DNA of 64,000 nucleotides from Akkermansiaceae bacterium (GTDB lineage: Bacteria > Verrucomicrobiota > Verrucomicrobiia > Verrucomicrobiales > Akkermansiaceae): NCBI GenBank assembly GCA_021202525.1, contig JAJQCV010000028.1, positions 18,305 to 82,304 on the forward strand, given 5' to 3'. Position numbers and translations under genes: made by a program. Under the pieces are notes generated by a model. It was not told the DNA's origin. It worked only from the letters and a program-made list of their open reading frames with translations, and made no database searches. Shown here piece by piece: positions 27,266 to 35,515 of the stretch (the first letter of the stretch is position 1; each line of letters begins with the position of its first letter).

Positions 27266-28459
27266 CTACTGTTTGCTGTGGGCGCTCTCATAAGCGACAA
27301 TAATGCGTCTGCAGGAATTGGTGGCGTGCAGCCGGTCGCACCAGTATCTGGAAATCTCATCGGGATCGCGGTTTCCGCTTTCCCAGCAACGGATTTCCTC
27401 CAGCAGGGCATCAGCCAGGCTTTCCGGTGTATTCTGGGAACTCAGTGTCCCGGAATCATGGGAAACATACCATTGCAGGCAGTTTAACTGCGGCATGATA
27501 TGAGGGCCTGCAATGGAAGCTCCTGCACAAAGGGCTTCTCCGGAAACGATGTGGGAGCTTTCATAGCGGGATGTGCACAGGTTGATTTTTGCTTTGGCAT
27601 AGACCTGAAGGAGTGCCTGGTTGGGGACGGACCCGGCCAGCCGGATGCGCGCCTGCTGCTCAGGCGGTAATGATTGATGCCATGCGTGCATGAATGGCGG
27701 TATTTTCCCGTATATTTCAATATCCCAGGTCAGATGCCGGCTCGTAACTATTTCCAGTGTGCGCATGAGAAGTTCCGGATTTTTTTGAAAATGATCGTCC
27801 CAGCGGCCAATGGCCAGGATGAGGTTTTGTTTGCGGGATCCGGGCTTCCACGCATTGCGTTGTGAAATGGGAGCGGGAATGAGAATGAACTTTTCACAAA
27901 TTTCTTTGCCGTAAAGCCATTGGCGGTCGCGGACGGAAGCCAGGGAGTCAGGCAGCGGGAAGGAAATAAGGTCTGCCATGCTCCAGTGTCTTTTCCTTCC
28001 TGAATCCAGCGCGCCGATAGTATGGGATTTGACCATGCGCAGGCAGGCGCGGATGGAACCTTTCAGGGGGCCGTTCCGGCTCTTTTCCATTGTCCATAGA
28101 TGGCGGGTAAGCGTTTTCCAGTGGCTCCAAGGATAGTACAAGCCGGAGGTATCCATGTAGGAGACCAGGTAAATGCCCGCTTCATGCACGGCACGGACAA
28201 TGGGCGTGTATTTTCCCATGCCCCAGGCGTAGAGCACCAGTCCGTCGATACCCAGGGACTTCCACCATGCGGGGTCTTCCAGATTGGCATAGTCGGTCCG
28301 GATCAGGTCGGGGTCGTCTCCTTCCTGGACGGGGGTGGGCATGATGGCCTTGCTTTCTATTCCGATTTCCTGGAATGCCTTGCAGAAGGCCCCGGAATCA
28401 CGGCAGAAAAAAGTATGGTCTCCTTTAAAAGGAACAGGAGTGCAGGTATACCATTTCAT
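27266..28459 (-). CDS. Glycosyltransferase, GT4-like (probable)
   Basis: The ATG at 28459 (MKWYTCTPVPFKGDHTFFCRDSG) gives a 397-residue protein; the ORF-track start at 28567 overlaps the previous gene. The C-terminal half looks like a GT-B glycosyltransferase: NLILAIGRWDDHFQKNPELLMRTLE, followed by RIRLAGSVPNQALLQVYAKAKINLCTSRYESSHIVSGEALCAGASIAGP. The E-x7-type acidic motif is SRYESSHIVSGEALCAG. The N-terminal half is less typical. It follows the other glycosyltransferase gene by 16 bp on the same strand, so the two likely act in one glycan pathway (cell-surface polysaccharide or glycoprotein). Acceptor and sugar are unknown. Confidence 0.75.
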   Translation of the reverse strand: MKWYTCTPVPFKGDHTFFCRDSGAFCKAFQEIGIESKAIMPTPVQEGDDPDLIRTDYANLEDPAWWKSLGIDGLVLYAWGMGKYTPIVRAVHEAGIYLVSYMDTSGLYYPWSHWKTLTRHLWTMEKSRNGPLKGSIRACLRMVKSHTIGALDSGRKRHWSMADLISFPLPDSLASVRDRQWLYGKEICEKFILIPAPISQRNAWKPGSRKQNLILAIGRWDDHFQKNPELLMRTLEIVTSRHLTWDIEIYGKIPPFMHAWHQSLPPEQQARIRLAGSVPNQALLQVYAKAKINLCTSRYESSHIVSGEALCAGASIAGPHIMPQLNCLQWYVSHDSGTLSSQNTPESLADALLEEIRCWESGNRDPDEISRYWCDRLHATNSCRRIIVAYESAHSKQ

Positions 28460-28475
28460 GGGAAAATATATATTT

Positions 28476-29660
28476 TTAGTGAAGGATAGACAATTCCTTG
28501 AAAACCTCACTGATGGATTGCAGCCATGCGGAGGAAGAATAGCGCGTGGAGAGAAGGCTCTGTCCATGCATCCCCATGACGGGCCAGCGCTCTTCTTCCG
28601 TGAAGGCCGTGTTCAAGGCTTTTGCCAGGCCGTCGGGCGACGGCTCTTCCGCAATCCATCCGTTTTGCCCGTGCGTGACAAGTTCCGGCAGTCCCCCGCA
28701 CGGAGAAACGACGATGGGGCTTGCGTGAAGCCACGATTCCAGAACGACCATTCCAAAGGTTTCCTCCCACAAGGACGGAGCGACGGAAAGGCCGCAGCTT
28801 GAGCGGATGGAGCCCTGTTTCTCATGGGGAACAAACCCGGTCAGGCATACTGAGCGGAGACGGTGGGCGGCGATGTAGTTTTCCAGTTCCCGGCGCAAAG
28901 GGCCGTCCCCCATCACATAAAGAGTGCGGTTTTCGGGGGAAAGGGTTTTCCAGGCTTGCAGCAATTGAAGTACCCCTTTTTCACGGGTAAGGCGCCCGGT
29001 ATAAAGGACGTCCCTGCGGGATTGGGTGGGAACGGGGAGAGGGCTTTCCCGAATGTAGTGCGGAATGACTTTCAGCCTGTCTTCGGGAATTCCGGATTGA
29101 ACGAGAAGTTCCTTCTGCCTCCGGCTGACGGCAATGTAGCGGGAAAGCCTGTTCCATACTTCCATTCTGCGTGTTTTGGAAAGGGCCGCCGCCGCCAGCA
29201 TGGAAGCCGTCGCGCTGCCTCTCCAACAGCGGTGCAGGACGCCGGGAAGGTAATTGCCTTGATTGCAGGAAAAACAGGGAGAGTCTCCACGGTGGAATAC
29301 CCCATTGAGGCATCCGGCCCTGTAATTATGCATGTAGTGGATAATGGGGACGGCCTGTTGCAGGGCAAGTTCATAGACACACGGGGACATGGCCGGGAAC
29401 GTGTTGTGAATGATCCATGCGTCATAATCGCGTTCGTGAAGACATTGGCGGAGCTTTTTCTCCACGTCCCGGTTATGGAGCATATAGCGCATTTTGGTCC
29501 ATTTGCCATGCGGACTGTGAAGAAGTTCTGAGGTCGAATAAACAAAGGGAGTGATGTCGGCAATCGAATTCAGGGTTCCCGTGAAGGCATTGAAACAGAC
29601 TTCCTCCCCTCCAACCTCTCCGTAACGGCTGAAAATATGTAGAATCCGGGGCCGGTTCAT
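28476..29660 (-). CDS. Glycosyltransferase family 4
   Basis: The 394-residue GT-B enzyme begins RILHIFSRYGEVGGEEVCFNAF, with the glycine-rich N-terminal loop common in GT4 enzymes. The C-terminal Rossmann domain has VLYTGRLTREKGVLQLLQAW, LYVMGDGPLRRELE and the donor-binding motif SLWEETFGMVVLESWLHASPIVVSPCGGLPELV (E-x7-E type). A Cys cluster (CLNGVFHRGDSPCFSCNQGNYLPGVLHRC) is known in GT4 enzymes of surface-polysaccharide loci and may bind zinc. It starts 19 bp after the barrel-protein gene and is followed by the second glycosyltransferase after 16 bp. Confidence 0.9.
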   Translation of the reverse strand: MNRPRILHIFSRYGEVGGEEVCFNAFTGTLNSIADITPFVYSTSELLHSPHGKWTKMRYMLHNRDVEKKLRQCLHERDYDAWIIHNTFPAMSPCVYELALQQAVPIIHYMHNYRAGCLNGVFHRGDSPCFSCNQGNYLPGVLHRCWRGSATASMLAAAALSKTRRMEVWNRLSRYIAVSRRQKELLVQSGIPEDRLKVIPHYIRESPLPVPTQSRRDVLYTGRLTREKGVLQLLQAWKTLSPENRTLYVMGDGPLRRELENYIAAHRLRSVCLTGFVPHEKQGSIRSSCGLSVAPSLWEETFGMVVLESWLHASPIVVSPCGGLPELVTHGQNGWIAEEPSPDGLAKALNTAFTEEERWPVMGMHGQSLLSTRYSSSAWLQSISEVFKELSILH

Positions 29661-29679
29661 GAATGAAACTGGATAAGGC

Positions 29680-30708
29680 TTATCCCTGGAGCTGCCTCCT
29701 GAGTCTTGCGGGGTCTTTCATCAATTCCTTCTGGATGGCTTCCTGCTGCTGGCGCAGGCGGTCTTCCCGGGTCTGGAGGGCTCTCTTGCCCGGCCCCTGG
29801 CCGGGATTGACAAAGGGGTTGTTGTCCCCCCACTTGGACCAGGGGCCGCGGGGAATGCGGTAGAATTCCACAAAGCGCCAGTGGACGATGGCCGTTCCGC
29901 CGGGAATGCCCAGATAATCGCGCACGGCGGGGGAAATGTCGATTCCGGCCCCCTTGTTGTGCGTGTTGACGGGGGGCTTGTCGCCAAAAACGTAGGGCCA
30001 GTCCTCCGTGGTGAACGGGCCGCAGTCCTCCCATTGGGCAAAGCAGCTCCGCTTGTTGTAGATGATCTGCACCCATCTTCCCTTGCAGACGGATTGTCCC
30101 TTCCCGGAGAATTCCCGGTGGAACCAGGGGATGACGCGGGAGGCTTCCGGCTTGTGCTCCCCCTTGCAGACGTCGTTGTAGGGAAGGGCCACATAAAAGG
30201 GATTCTGCCTGGGAATAAAGGTCTTGGGCCGGAAATCCATCGTGCGGTGCAGCGGGTCCGGATTATCGAACCCGCCGAAGTTTTCCTTCCACGCGGAATC
30301 CCAGGAGCTTTTGTGGTTGGCTACCGGATTGCGCTCCGTGGCGTCTTCCCCCACCCAGAACACGGTGGCGGTGATGTTGAGCCGCCACGGATAGGTCCCG
30401 GGGCTTTGCGGAGCCGTCCGGGGAAGGATGCGCGGCTGGGGTGCCGGTCGCTTGCCTGCTCCGTTCGCCGTAGGGGATTTGACGACTACGCCGGGCAGCG
30501 GGTCCCGGCGCGTGGGGGTGATGACGACGGGGCCTCTGGGCCGTTCCGTGCTGGACAGGGCGCGGGCGGCGGTTCGTCCGGCCTGGATGTCGGCGCGGGC
30601 ATTGCCCGCCGGTACGGCGGCCAGCAGCGGCAGCAGGCATGCGGCAAGAGAGGGTTTCCAGCAGGAACCCTTCCATGATGCCTGTTGACGCTGCCTGTGA
30701 TTTACCAT
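29680..30708 (-). CDS. Exported protein with a probable double-psi beta-barrel (RlpA/barwin-like) domain
   Basis: Using the ATG at 30708 (MVNHRQRQQASWKGSCWKPSLAACLLPLLAAVPAGNARA), the protein is 342 residues with a long n-region signal peptide. A Pro/Arg-rich linker (RPRGPVVITPTRRDPLP) leads to a ~180-residue domain. In it GRWVQIIYNKRSCFAQWEDCGPF, then GIDISPAVRDYLGI, follow the pattern of double-psi barrels in RlpA-type proteins (RVNDRGPF ... DLSxAAAxxLG). This is inference by motif. RlpA enzymes cleave bare peptidoglycan glycans, and the Asp of the DRGPF loop is E-D-C-G-P-F here. The start ATG overlaps the nadB stop (ATGGTAA), indicating translational coupling. Confidence 0.65.
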   Translation of the reverse strand: MVNHRQRQQASWKGSCWKPSLAACLLPLLAAVPAGNARADIQAGRTAARALSSTERPRGPVVITPTRRDPLPGVVVKSPTANGAGKRPAPQPRILPRTAPQSPGTYPWRLNITATVFWVGEDATERNPVANHKSSWDSAWKENFGGFDNPDPLHRTMDFRPKTFIPRQNPFYVALPYNDVCKGEHKPEASRVIPWFHREFSGKGQSVCKGRWVQIIYNKRSCFAQWEDCGPFTTEDWPYVFGDKPPVNTHNKGAGIDISPAVRDYLGIPGGTAIVHWRFVEFYRIPRGPWSKWGDNNPFVNPGQGPGKRALQTREDRLRQQQEAIQKELMKDPARLRRQLQG

Positions 30709-32306
30709 CGGTGCAGTTGAGTGACGAAACGGTGATCCAGCTTGCCGGGATAATCCGTGTTGAAATTCAGGCCGCGGCTTTCGTTGCGGCGCATGGCGCA
30801 ATCCACGATCAGGGAGGCCACGGCTACCAAGTTGCGCAGTTCCAGAATATCCGGCGTAATGCGGTACCCCCAGTAGAAATCCTTCACCTCCCGGTGCAGC
30901 ATGCGCAGGCGCGTGGCGGCGCGGTCCAGCCTCTTGTTGGTCCGTACGATGGAGACATAATCCCACATCAGTCGGCGGATTTCATCCCAATTGTGGTAAA
31001 TGACGGAAAGTTCATCCGGCAGGGCCGTATCTCCGTGGTGCCACGCGGGAATGCTGTAGCCGGTAGGGGCGTCTTTCCGCAGGGGCTGCTGGGCCAGCAT
31101 GGCGTTCAGGGCGCGCTTGGCCACCACCACGCATTCCAGCAGGGAATTGGAGGCCAGTCTGTTGGCCCCGTGCAGGCCGGTGCAGCCGGTTTCCCCGGCG
31201 GCGTAAAGGCCGTCCAGCGTGGTCTGGCCGTTGACGTCCGTCAGTACCCCGCCGCATTGGAAATGGGCGGCGGGAACCACCGGAATGGGCTCTTTGGCGG
31301 GGTTGATGCCGTAGCGGTTGCAGGTTTCGTAAATCAGGGGGAAGCGTTCCTGGACAAAGCCGTCCGGCTTGTGGGAAATGTCCAGGTAAACGCACATGCT
31401 GCCCGTCCTTTTCATCTCGGAGTCCACGGCCCGGGCGGTGATGTCCCGCGGGGCCAGGGACTTGCGGGGATCGTACTTCTGCATGAACTCCCTGCCGTCC
31501 GCGCCGATCAGCACGCCGCCTTCGCCGCGGACGGCCTCGGAAATGAGGAAGGAACGGGCTTCCGCGCCTTCCGCGCGCGTATTGAAAAAGCAGGTGGGAT
31601 GGAACTGGACGAACTCCATGTTGGCAATCGTGGCCCCCGCGCGCCAGGCCATGGCTACGCCGTCGCCCGTGGCGGAATCGTTGTTGGTGGTGTACAGGTA
31701 CACGCGGCCGCAGCCGCCCGTGGCCAGCAGAACGCGGTCTGAACGGAAAATCTCCACTTCCCCGGAATTGCGGTCCAGCACGTAGGCGCCCAGCACCCTG
31801 TCTTCCGTGACCAGGCCCAGCTTGGTTGTCGTGATCAGGTCGATAGCGAACCGGTCTTCCATCAGTTCGATGTTGGGGTGCAGCTTGGCCGCTTCCAGCA
31901 GCTTGGAAGTGATTTCCAGGCCGGTGGCGTCCTTGGCGTGCAGGATGCGCCGTTTCGTGTGGCCTCCCTCGCGGGCCAGTTCGTAATCCTCTCCCTGCGT
32001 CGCCTGGTCGAAGTTGACTCCCCATTCCAGCAGTTCCCGGATAGCTCCGGGGCCTTCCTCCACGATCGTGCGGACGACCTGTTCGTTGCACAGCCCGGCT
32101 CCGGCGTCCAGCGTGTCCGCGACGTGGTCCTCGAAAGAGTCGTCATGGTCCCACACGGCGGCTATGCCGCCCTGCGCCTTCGCGGAACTGCAATCCAGAA
32201 ATTTTCCCTTGGTTATGACCGCAACCCTGCCGTATTCCGCAGCTCTCAAGGCGAAACTTAATCCGGCAACACCTGCCCCAATGACTAAAAAGTCGCTCGT
32301 CTTCAT
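30702..32306 (-). CDS. nadB: L-aspartate oxidase
   Basis: NadB oxidises aspartate to iminoaspartate with FAD, the first step of de novo NAD synthesis. The start at 32306 (MKTSDFLVIGAGVAGLSFALRAAEYG) puts the FAD-binding GxGxxG at the N-terminus, so the track start at 32357 is set aside. Further motifs are SSAKAQGGIAAVWDHDDS, HTKRRILHAKDATG, GGCGRVYLYTTNNDSATGDGVAMAWRAGA and AAGETGCTGLHGANRLASNSLLECVVVAKRA, all diagnostic. The product is 534 residues, typical length. Neither nadA nor nadC is adjacent. It heads a minus-strand run with the barrel protein and two glycosyltransferases, an unusual grouping. Confidence 0.96.
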   Translation of the reverse strand: MKTSDFLVIGAGVAGLSFALRAAEYGRVAVITKGKFLDCSSAKAQGGIAAVWDHDDSFEDHVADTLDAGAGLCNEQVVRTIVEEGPGAIRELLEWGVNFDQATQGEDYELAREGGHTKRRILHAKDATGLEITSKLLEAAKLHPNIELMEDRFAIDLITTTKLGLVTEDRVLGAYVLDRNSGEVEIFRSDRVLLATGGCGRVYLYTTNNDSATGDGVAMAWRAGATIANMEFVQFHPTCFFNTRAEGAEARSFLISEAVRGEGGVLIGADGREFMQKYDPRKSLAPRDITARAVDSEMKRTGSMCVYLDISHKPDGFVQERFPLIYETCNRYGINPAKEPIPVVPAAHFQCGGVLTDVNGQTTLDGLYAAGETGCTGLHGANRLASNSLLECVVVAKRALNAMLAQQPLRKDAPTGYSIPAWHHGDTALPDELSVIYHNWDEIRRLMWDYVSIVRTNKRLDRAATRLRMLHREVKDFYWGYRITPDILELRNLVAVASLIVDCAMRRNESRGLNFNTDYPGKLDHRFVTQLHRW

Positions 32307-32412
32307 CTTGAATGGTACGGAACTGTAACATACGGGGGGGCGGCAAGTCACGCCCAATGATGGGGGCAGGGGGCATATTTGTCTGGAAAAAAGGCTGGAA
32401 ACACGTTAATTC

Positions 32413-33000
32413 ATGCGCATGAGACCCCAAGGGAATGAACAGGAGGCGCGCCGGAACAAGCATGTCCGCAGCGCTCCGGCAAAAATCGCCGTCAGGGCGC
32501 TGGGCGAGGATGCGCTGGATGAAATCCTGGACGGCGCGGCCAACCCCCTTCTGCTGATCCTTGACTGCGTGCAGGACCCGCACAACCTGGGCGCCATCCT
32601 GAGAACGGCCGACGGCGCGGGAGTGGATGCGGTGATCGCCCCCAGGGACAAGTCCGTGGGCATCACGGAAACCGTGCTGCGCATCTCCGTGGGGGCGGCG
32701 GAAAAGGTCCCCTTCATCCAGGTCACCAACCTGGCGCGGACCATGAAGCAGCTCCAGAGCCGCGGCATCTGGATATTCGGCACATCGGACAAGGGGGACC
32801 GGGATTTGTACGGAACGGATTTTACCGGCCCAGCCGCTTTGGTGATGGGCGCGGAAGGGGAAGGCATGAGACGGTTGACGGAAGAGAATTGCGACTTCCT
32901 CCTGCGGATTCCCATGAAGGGTTCCGTGCCCTGCCTGAACGTATCCGTGGCTACGGGCGTGTGCCTGTATGAAATCCTGCGCCAGCGGTCCCTCTCCTGA
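32413..33000 (+). CDS. TrmH/RlmB-family RNA 2'-O-methyltransferase, short form
   Basis: This SpoU-class enzyme methylates a ribose 2'-OH in rRNA or tRNA. All three family motifs are present: [28 protein letters not shown] (motif 1), [13 protein letters not shown] (motif 2) and [22 protein letters not shown] (motif 3), which form the deep trefoil knot and SAM site. At 195 residues it is shorter than typical RlmB (~245), because only about 40 residues precede the catalytic domain and the usual N-terminal L30e-like domain is missing. It is divergent from nadB and 27 bp before the phosphoesterase gene. RlmB-like 23S G2251 methylation is the best guess. Confidence 0.85.
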   Translation: MRMRPQGNEQEARRNKHVRSAPAKIAVRALGEDALDEILDGAANPLLLILDCVQDPHNLGAILRTADGAGVDAVIAPRDKSVGITETVLRISVGAAEKVPFIQVTNLARTMKQLQSRGIWIFGTSDKGDRDLYGTDFTGPAALVMGAEGEGMRRLTEENCDFLLRIPMKGSVPCLNVSVATGVCLYEILRQRSLS

Positions 33001-33027
33001 TTCGTTTTACTCCTCCATTCTGCGCTC

Positions 33028-33849
33028 ATGATCAAGGAACTTTCCCTTTCTCCGGGAGAACGCGTACGGCTTGTTTCCGACATCCACTTCGGCCATGCCA
33101 AGGCTCTGGTCAGGGAACCGGAAGAATTGAAGTTCCTGCTGGAAGGGTGTACCTATCTGGTCGTATGCGGAGACTTGAGCGAAACCCGCGAAAGCCCCTA
33201 TCAGGCGGAAGGGCTGGAAAAACGCGCCCGTTTTCTGCACATGTGCGCCGGGGCCGGAGTGCAGCCCGTCCTGCTGGCGGGCAACCATGATCCCGATGAG
33301 GAATTCAGCCTGCTGAAATTGCAGGGCGGCCGTTTTTACGCGCTCCACGGCCATGCCCTGTTCAAGGAAGTGGCGCCGTGGGGATGGGAATACCTGAAAA
33401 ACAAGCGTATTTCCCGCGAGTTGATTGCCGCCTTTCCGGACGCGGATGCGGACCTGTGCCGCCGTCTGGAGCTGGCCCGCGCCATGAGCGTTCTGGTTCC
33501 CCCCATTTACACGCGTTCCCGGGGTTACAGGAACAGGCTGGTGCGCTTTCTGGCGCATTCCGCATGGCCTCCGGAACGGCCCGTGCAGATTCTCCTGGCA
33601 TGGCTGACGATGATGCCGCGCATGCGCCGGTTTGCGGACCGTTTCTTTCCGGAGGCGGAGACGGTCTTCTTCGGCCATTTGCACCGCCGCCTGGTGAGCG
33701 GCGGCCGGGGAGGGCGCCGGTATGTCAACCTGGGAGCCTGTTTCCACCATGCCGCGTGTTATGCGGCTGATCTGACGGCGGAAGGTGAGGTGACCGTCCG
33801 CAGTTATACGCCCGCGGGTTATGAAGGCCCGGCAAGGGCTGTCCGCTGA
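33028..33849 (+). CDS. Calcineurin-like metallophosphoesterase
   Basis: The 273-residue protein shows the dimetal phosphoesterase motifs in order: SDIHFGH, GDLSE, GNHD, HGH and FGHLHR. The spacing between GNHD and the late GHLHR leaves room for an inserted helical section (about residues 120-215, RISRELIAAFPDADADLCRRLELARAMSVL). No signal peptide is seen, so it is probably cytoplasmic. UDP-diacylglucosamine pyrophosphatase LpxH or a nucleotide phosphatase are possible relatives; the sequence is not specific enough to choose. It lies 27 bp after the trmH-type gene, so the two are co-transcribed. Confidence 0.85.
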   Translation: MIKELSLSPGERVRLVSDIHFGHAKALVREPEELKFLLEGCTYLVVCGDLSETRESPYQAEGLEKRARFLHMCAGAGVQPVLLAGNHDPDEEFSLLKLQGGRFYALHGHALFKEVAPWGWEYLKNKRISRELIAAFPDADADLCRRLELARAMSVLVPPIYTRSRGYRNRLVRFLAHSAWPPERPVQILLAWLTMMPRMRRFADRFFPEAETVFFGHLHRRLVSGGRGGRRYVNLGACFHHAACYAADLTAEGEVTVRSYTPAGYEGPARAVR

Positions 33850-33880
33850 GAATTTGCCCCTTGGGGCGGAAAAAAGGGAA

Positions 33881-33958
33881 GGGGAACGCGTCCGGATTTG
33901 GCGATAATGTGTTAGAGCACCGGATGACTAGTCCATACAGTTTTTGGACGCGTTCCCC
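33881..33958. repeat. 78-bp inverted-repeat element with tRNA-like interior
   Basis: A 13-bp perfect inverted repeat (GGGGAACGCGTCC / GGACGCGTTCCCC) bounds 52 nt. The interior includes GTTAGAGCACCGG, which resembles a tRNA D-arm, and the 8-bp palindrome GACTAGTC. I could not fold it as a complete tRNA. It could be a small RNA, a tRNA relict or a REP-like repeat, and lies in the 431-bp gap between the phosphoesterase and dtxR-like genes. Confidence 0.4.
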
Positions 33959-34155
33959 AAAGGGGCTGGCCGTTCCTGCGCTTCCTTCCGGGAAGTCGTG
34001 CAGGCCCTTCCGCGGCACTTCAGCGTGCATTCCCGGCAGCAGCAGGGATGTGCGGGGGAAAAAAGCCGGGAAAAGAAACCGCCGGTTCTGTTGGGAGAAC
34101 CGGAGAAACGTTTCCACCCTTGGTTTTTTTCCGGGATTGGGCTGACCATGGACAA

Positions 34156-34175
34156 AAGTTAGTATCAACTAACTA
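34156..34175 (+). promoter_or_regulatory. DtxR-type operator upstream of the regulator gene (box a)
   Basis: AAGTTAG-TATCAA-CTAACTA matches the local consensus AAGTTAG-N6-CTAACTT with 6 of 7 arm positions paired. A possible -10 (TATACT) overlaps its right end. It lies 106 bp before the regulator start, so autoregulation is likely. Confidence 0.7.
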
Positions 34176-34280
34176 TACTTGCAAGAAAAAAGTTTGTTTT
34201 TCCTAATATTTCTTCGGTAAGAAATTGACTTCATTGAAACTTAAAGTATTGTTGTGTTAGGTAAATCTAATAATTTTGAG

Positions 34281-34691
34281 ATGATGAATAAAAAGAATGC
34301 CTTTCCCGAATTGAGCGACAGCCTGGAAGATTATATTGAGGCCGTGCGCAACATTGAACTGGAAAAAGGATGCGCCACCGTCGGGGAGATTGCGGAGGCC
34401 CTGAACGTGAAAAAGCCGTCCGTCTCTCTGGCCATGAAACAGTTGAAGGAACGCGGACTGGTGGAATATACGCAGTATTCCCCCATTGTCTTGACCAAAT
34501 CCGGCCGCCATGAAGCCGACCGCGTGATCTCCTGCCATACCATGGTCAAGGAATTCCTGATGACGGTGCTGCATATGGAAGAACCGCGTGCGGATGAAGT
34601 GGCCTGCGGCATTGAGCACATCATGTCTCTGGAGGAAATTTCCAGATTCCAGTTGCTCACGGACCATGTCCGGAAATGCGGGAAGTACTGA
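34281..34691 (+). CDS. DtxR/MntR-family metal-dependent repressor
   Basis: The ORF track starts at a GTG (34254). The ATG pair at 34281/34284 gives MMNKKNAFPELSDSLEDYIEAV, which aligns with the MntR start (MEDYIE); I use 34281 and a 136-residue product. The winged helix is TVGEIAEALNVKKPSVSLAMKQLKERGLVEYTQYSPIVLT. The metal site is readable: D and E in LEDYIE match MntR Asp8 and Glu11. His in SCHTMVKEFL matches MntR His77, and ACGIEHIMS puts Cys at the position of DtxR Cys102 (MntR Glu99), followed by E and H. So the site is mixed. There is no C-terminal SH3-like domain, as in MntR. It probably represses feo, porin and ATPase genes through the palindromes nearby. Confidence 0.88.
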   Translation: MMNKKNAFPELSDSLEDYIEAVRNIELEKGCATVGEIAEALNVKKPSVSLAMKQLKERGLVEYTQYSPIVLTKSGRHEADRVISCHTMVKEFLMTVLHMEEPRADEVACGIEHIMSLEEISRFQLLTDHVRKCGKY

Positions 34692-34710
34692 ACGGCATTG
34701 CCGGAGAGGC

Positions 34711-34761
34711 CCACATGGAAAAAGAGGTTTCCCGCAAAAAGAGCCGCTTTTTTTCATGTGG
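34711..34761 (+). terminator. Long hairpin after the dtxR-like gene
   Basis: CCACATGGAAAAAG can pair with CTTTTTTTCATGTGG (about 12 pairs), with the T-run on the 3' arm. It starts 20 bp past the stop codon and probably ends the transcript. Confidence 0.5.
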
Positions 34762-35226
34762 CGTGCGTGAAAATATTCCTTTTCTGCGGGATCACGCGTT
34801 CCCGGGCCTGAAGAGTAGCCGGACATGGCCTGGTGCCGGGTGCGCTGGCGTAAAGCGTGGAGGCGTTGTGAAAGAATGTCGGCAGGACCGTCGCCATGAA
34901 GCCGGGAACGCCCGGAAGAGTCAGGGAAAAGTTGACGCTAAAGGTAAAGCCGCGGCTCCCCTTGTTGGTAATATGGCCCATGATGGGATGCGATGGGGGC
35001 CGGGTGGCCGCCGGAGATTTACGGATGTTTGTGGAAACAGCTGATCGGCGGGAATTTGCGTAGCAGATTTTTCTCTGGTATCTCAGATAAATTAGTTTCA
35101 ACTAAGTTTTTTCAGGAGAGGAAAATATTTTTTGCATGGAGTATAAATTATTTACAATAAATGTAATTTGTTTCCGTCTGTGCAAGGGGATTTGTTCAAC
35201 GAGCGGGTCAAGACTGAGAAAAAGAA
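34762..35226. other. Long non-coding region between regulator and porin
   Basis: ORFs at 34676-35044 (plus) and 34754-35101 (minus) show no family features, signal peptide or convincing start, and I do not accept them. From about 35040 the sequence becomes strongly A/T-rich. It contains box b (35089-35108) and leads into the box c promoter. Confidence 0.45.
35089..35108 (+). promoter_or_regulatory. DtxR-type operator, distal site upstream of the porin (box b)
   Basis: AAATTAG-TTTCAA-CTAAGTT pairs at 6 of 7 arm positions. It is 147 bp upstream (start to start) of the promoter box c and closely resembles box f near feo (both contain ATTAGTTTC and CTAAGTTT). Confidence 0.6.
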
Positions 35227-35255
35227 TTGACTTGAAAGTTAGATATAACTAACTT
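35227..35255 (+). promoter_or_regulatory. Metal-regulated promoter with perfect DtxR-type operator (box c)
   Basis: TTGACT at 35227-35232 and TAACTT at 35250-35255 are spaced by 17 bp. The operator AAGTTAG-ATATAA-CTAACTT (35236-35255) has 7 of 7 paired arm positions and covers the spacer and -10. Repressor binding would directly exclude RNA polymerase. Confidence 0.75.
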
Positions 35256-35266
35256 CTGGCCGTTGC

Positions 35267-35473
35267 ATGAACTTGACTCATACAGGATATCACCGCCTCT
35301 TTCACCGGGCCTGCCGGTACTGGAAGTTTGCCGGTCTGCTGGTCCGGCGTCCCCGGTACCTCCTGCTCTGCGGGGGCTGCCTATCCTGTATGGGAGCATG
35401 CGGCAAAGCCGTGGAAACGCGGTCCTCCGCAAACCGGGAACAGGAATGTTCCTCCGGTTCCGGGCAGGACTGA
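35267..35473 (+). CDS. Possible 68-residue Cys-rich leader peptide
   Basis: This short ORF begins at an ATG about 11 bp after the -10 of promoter c, so its mRNA would be leaderless or nearly so. It encodes a basic start, then YLLLCGGCLSCMGACGKA, with five of its seven Cys. No family is recognised. It ends 42 bp before the porin start. It could be a regulatory or metal-binding leader peptide, or just 5' UTR of the porin; the evidence is position and Cys content only. Confidence 0.3.
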   Translation: MNLTHTGYHRLFHRACRYWKFAGLLVRRPRYLLLCGGCLSCMGACGKAVETRSSANREQECSSGSGQD

Positions 35474-35515
35474 ACATCCGCCAATGACGAGGAAGATTCA
35501 AGATACAGCATTACT

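Noticed and set aside
33894-33945. Intact tRNA gene inside the inverted repeat
   Set aside because: D-arm-like sequence is present, but no matching 5-bp anticodon stem or T-loop (GTTCGA) could be placed.
34754-35101. 115-aa minus-strand ORF beginning at box b
   Set aside because: Start overlaps the operator and the product has no recognisable feature.
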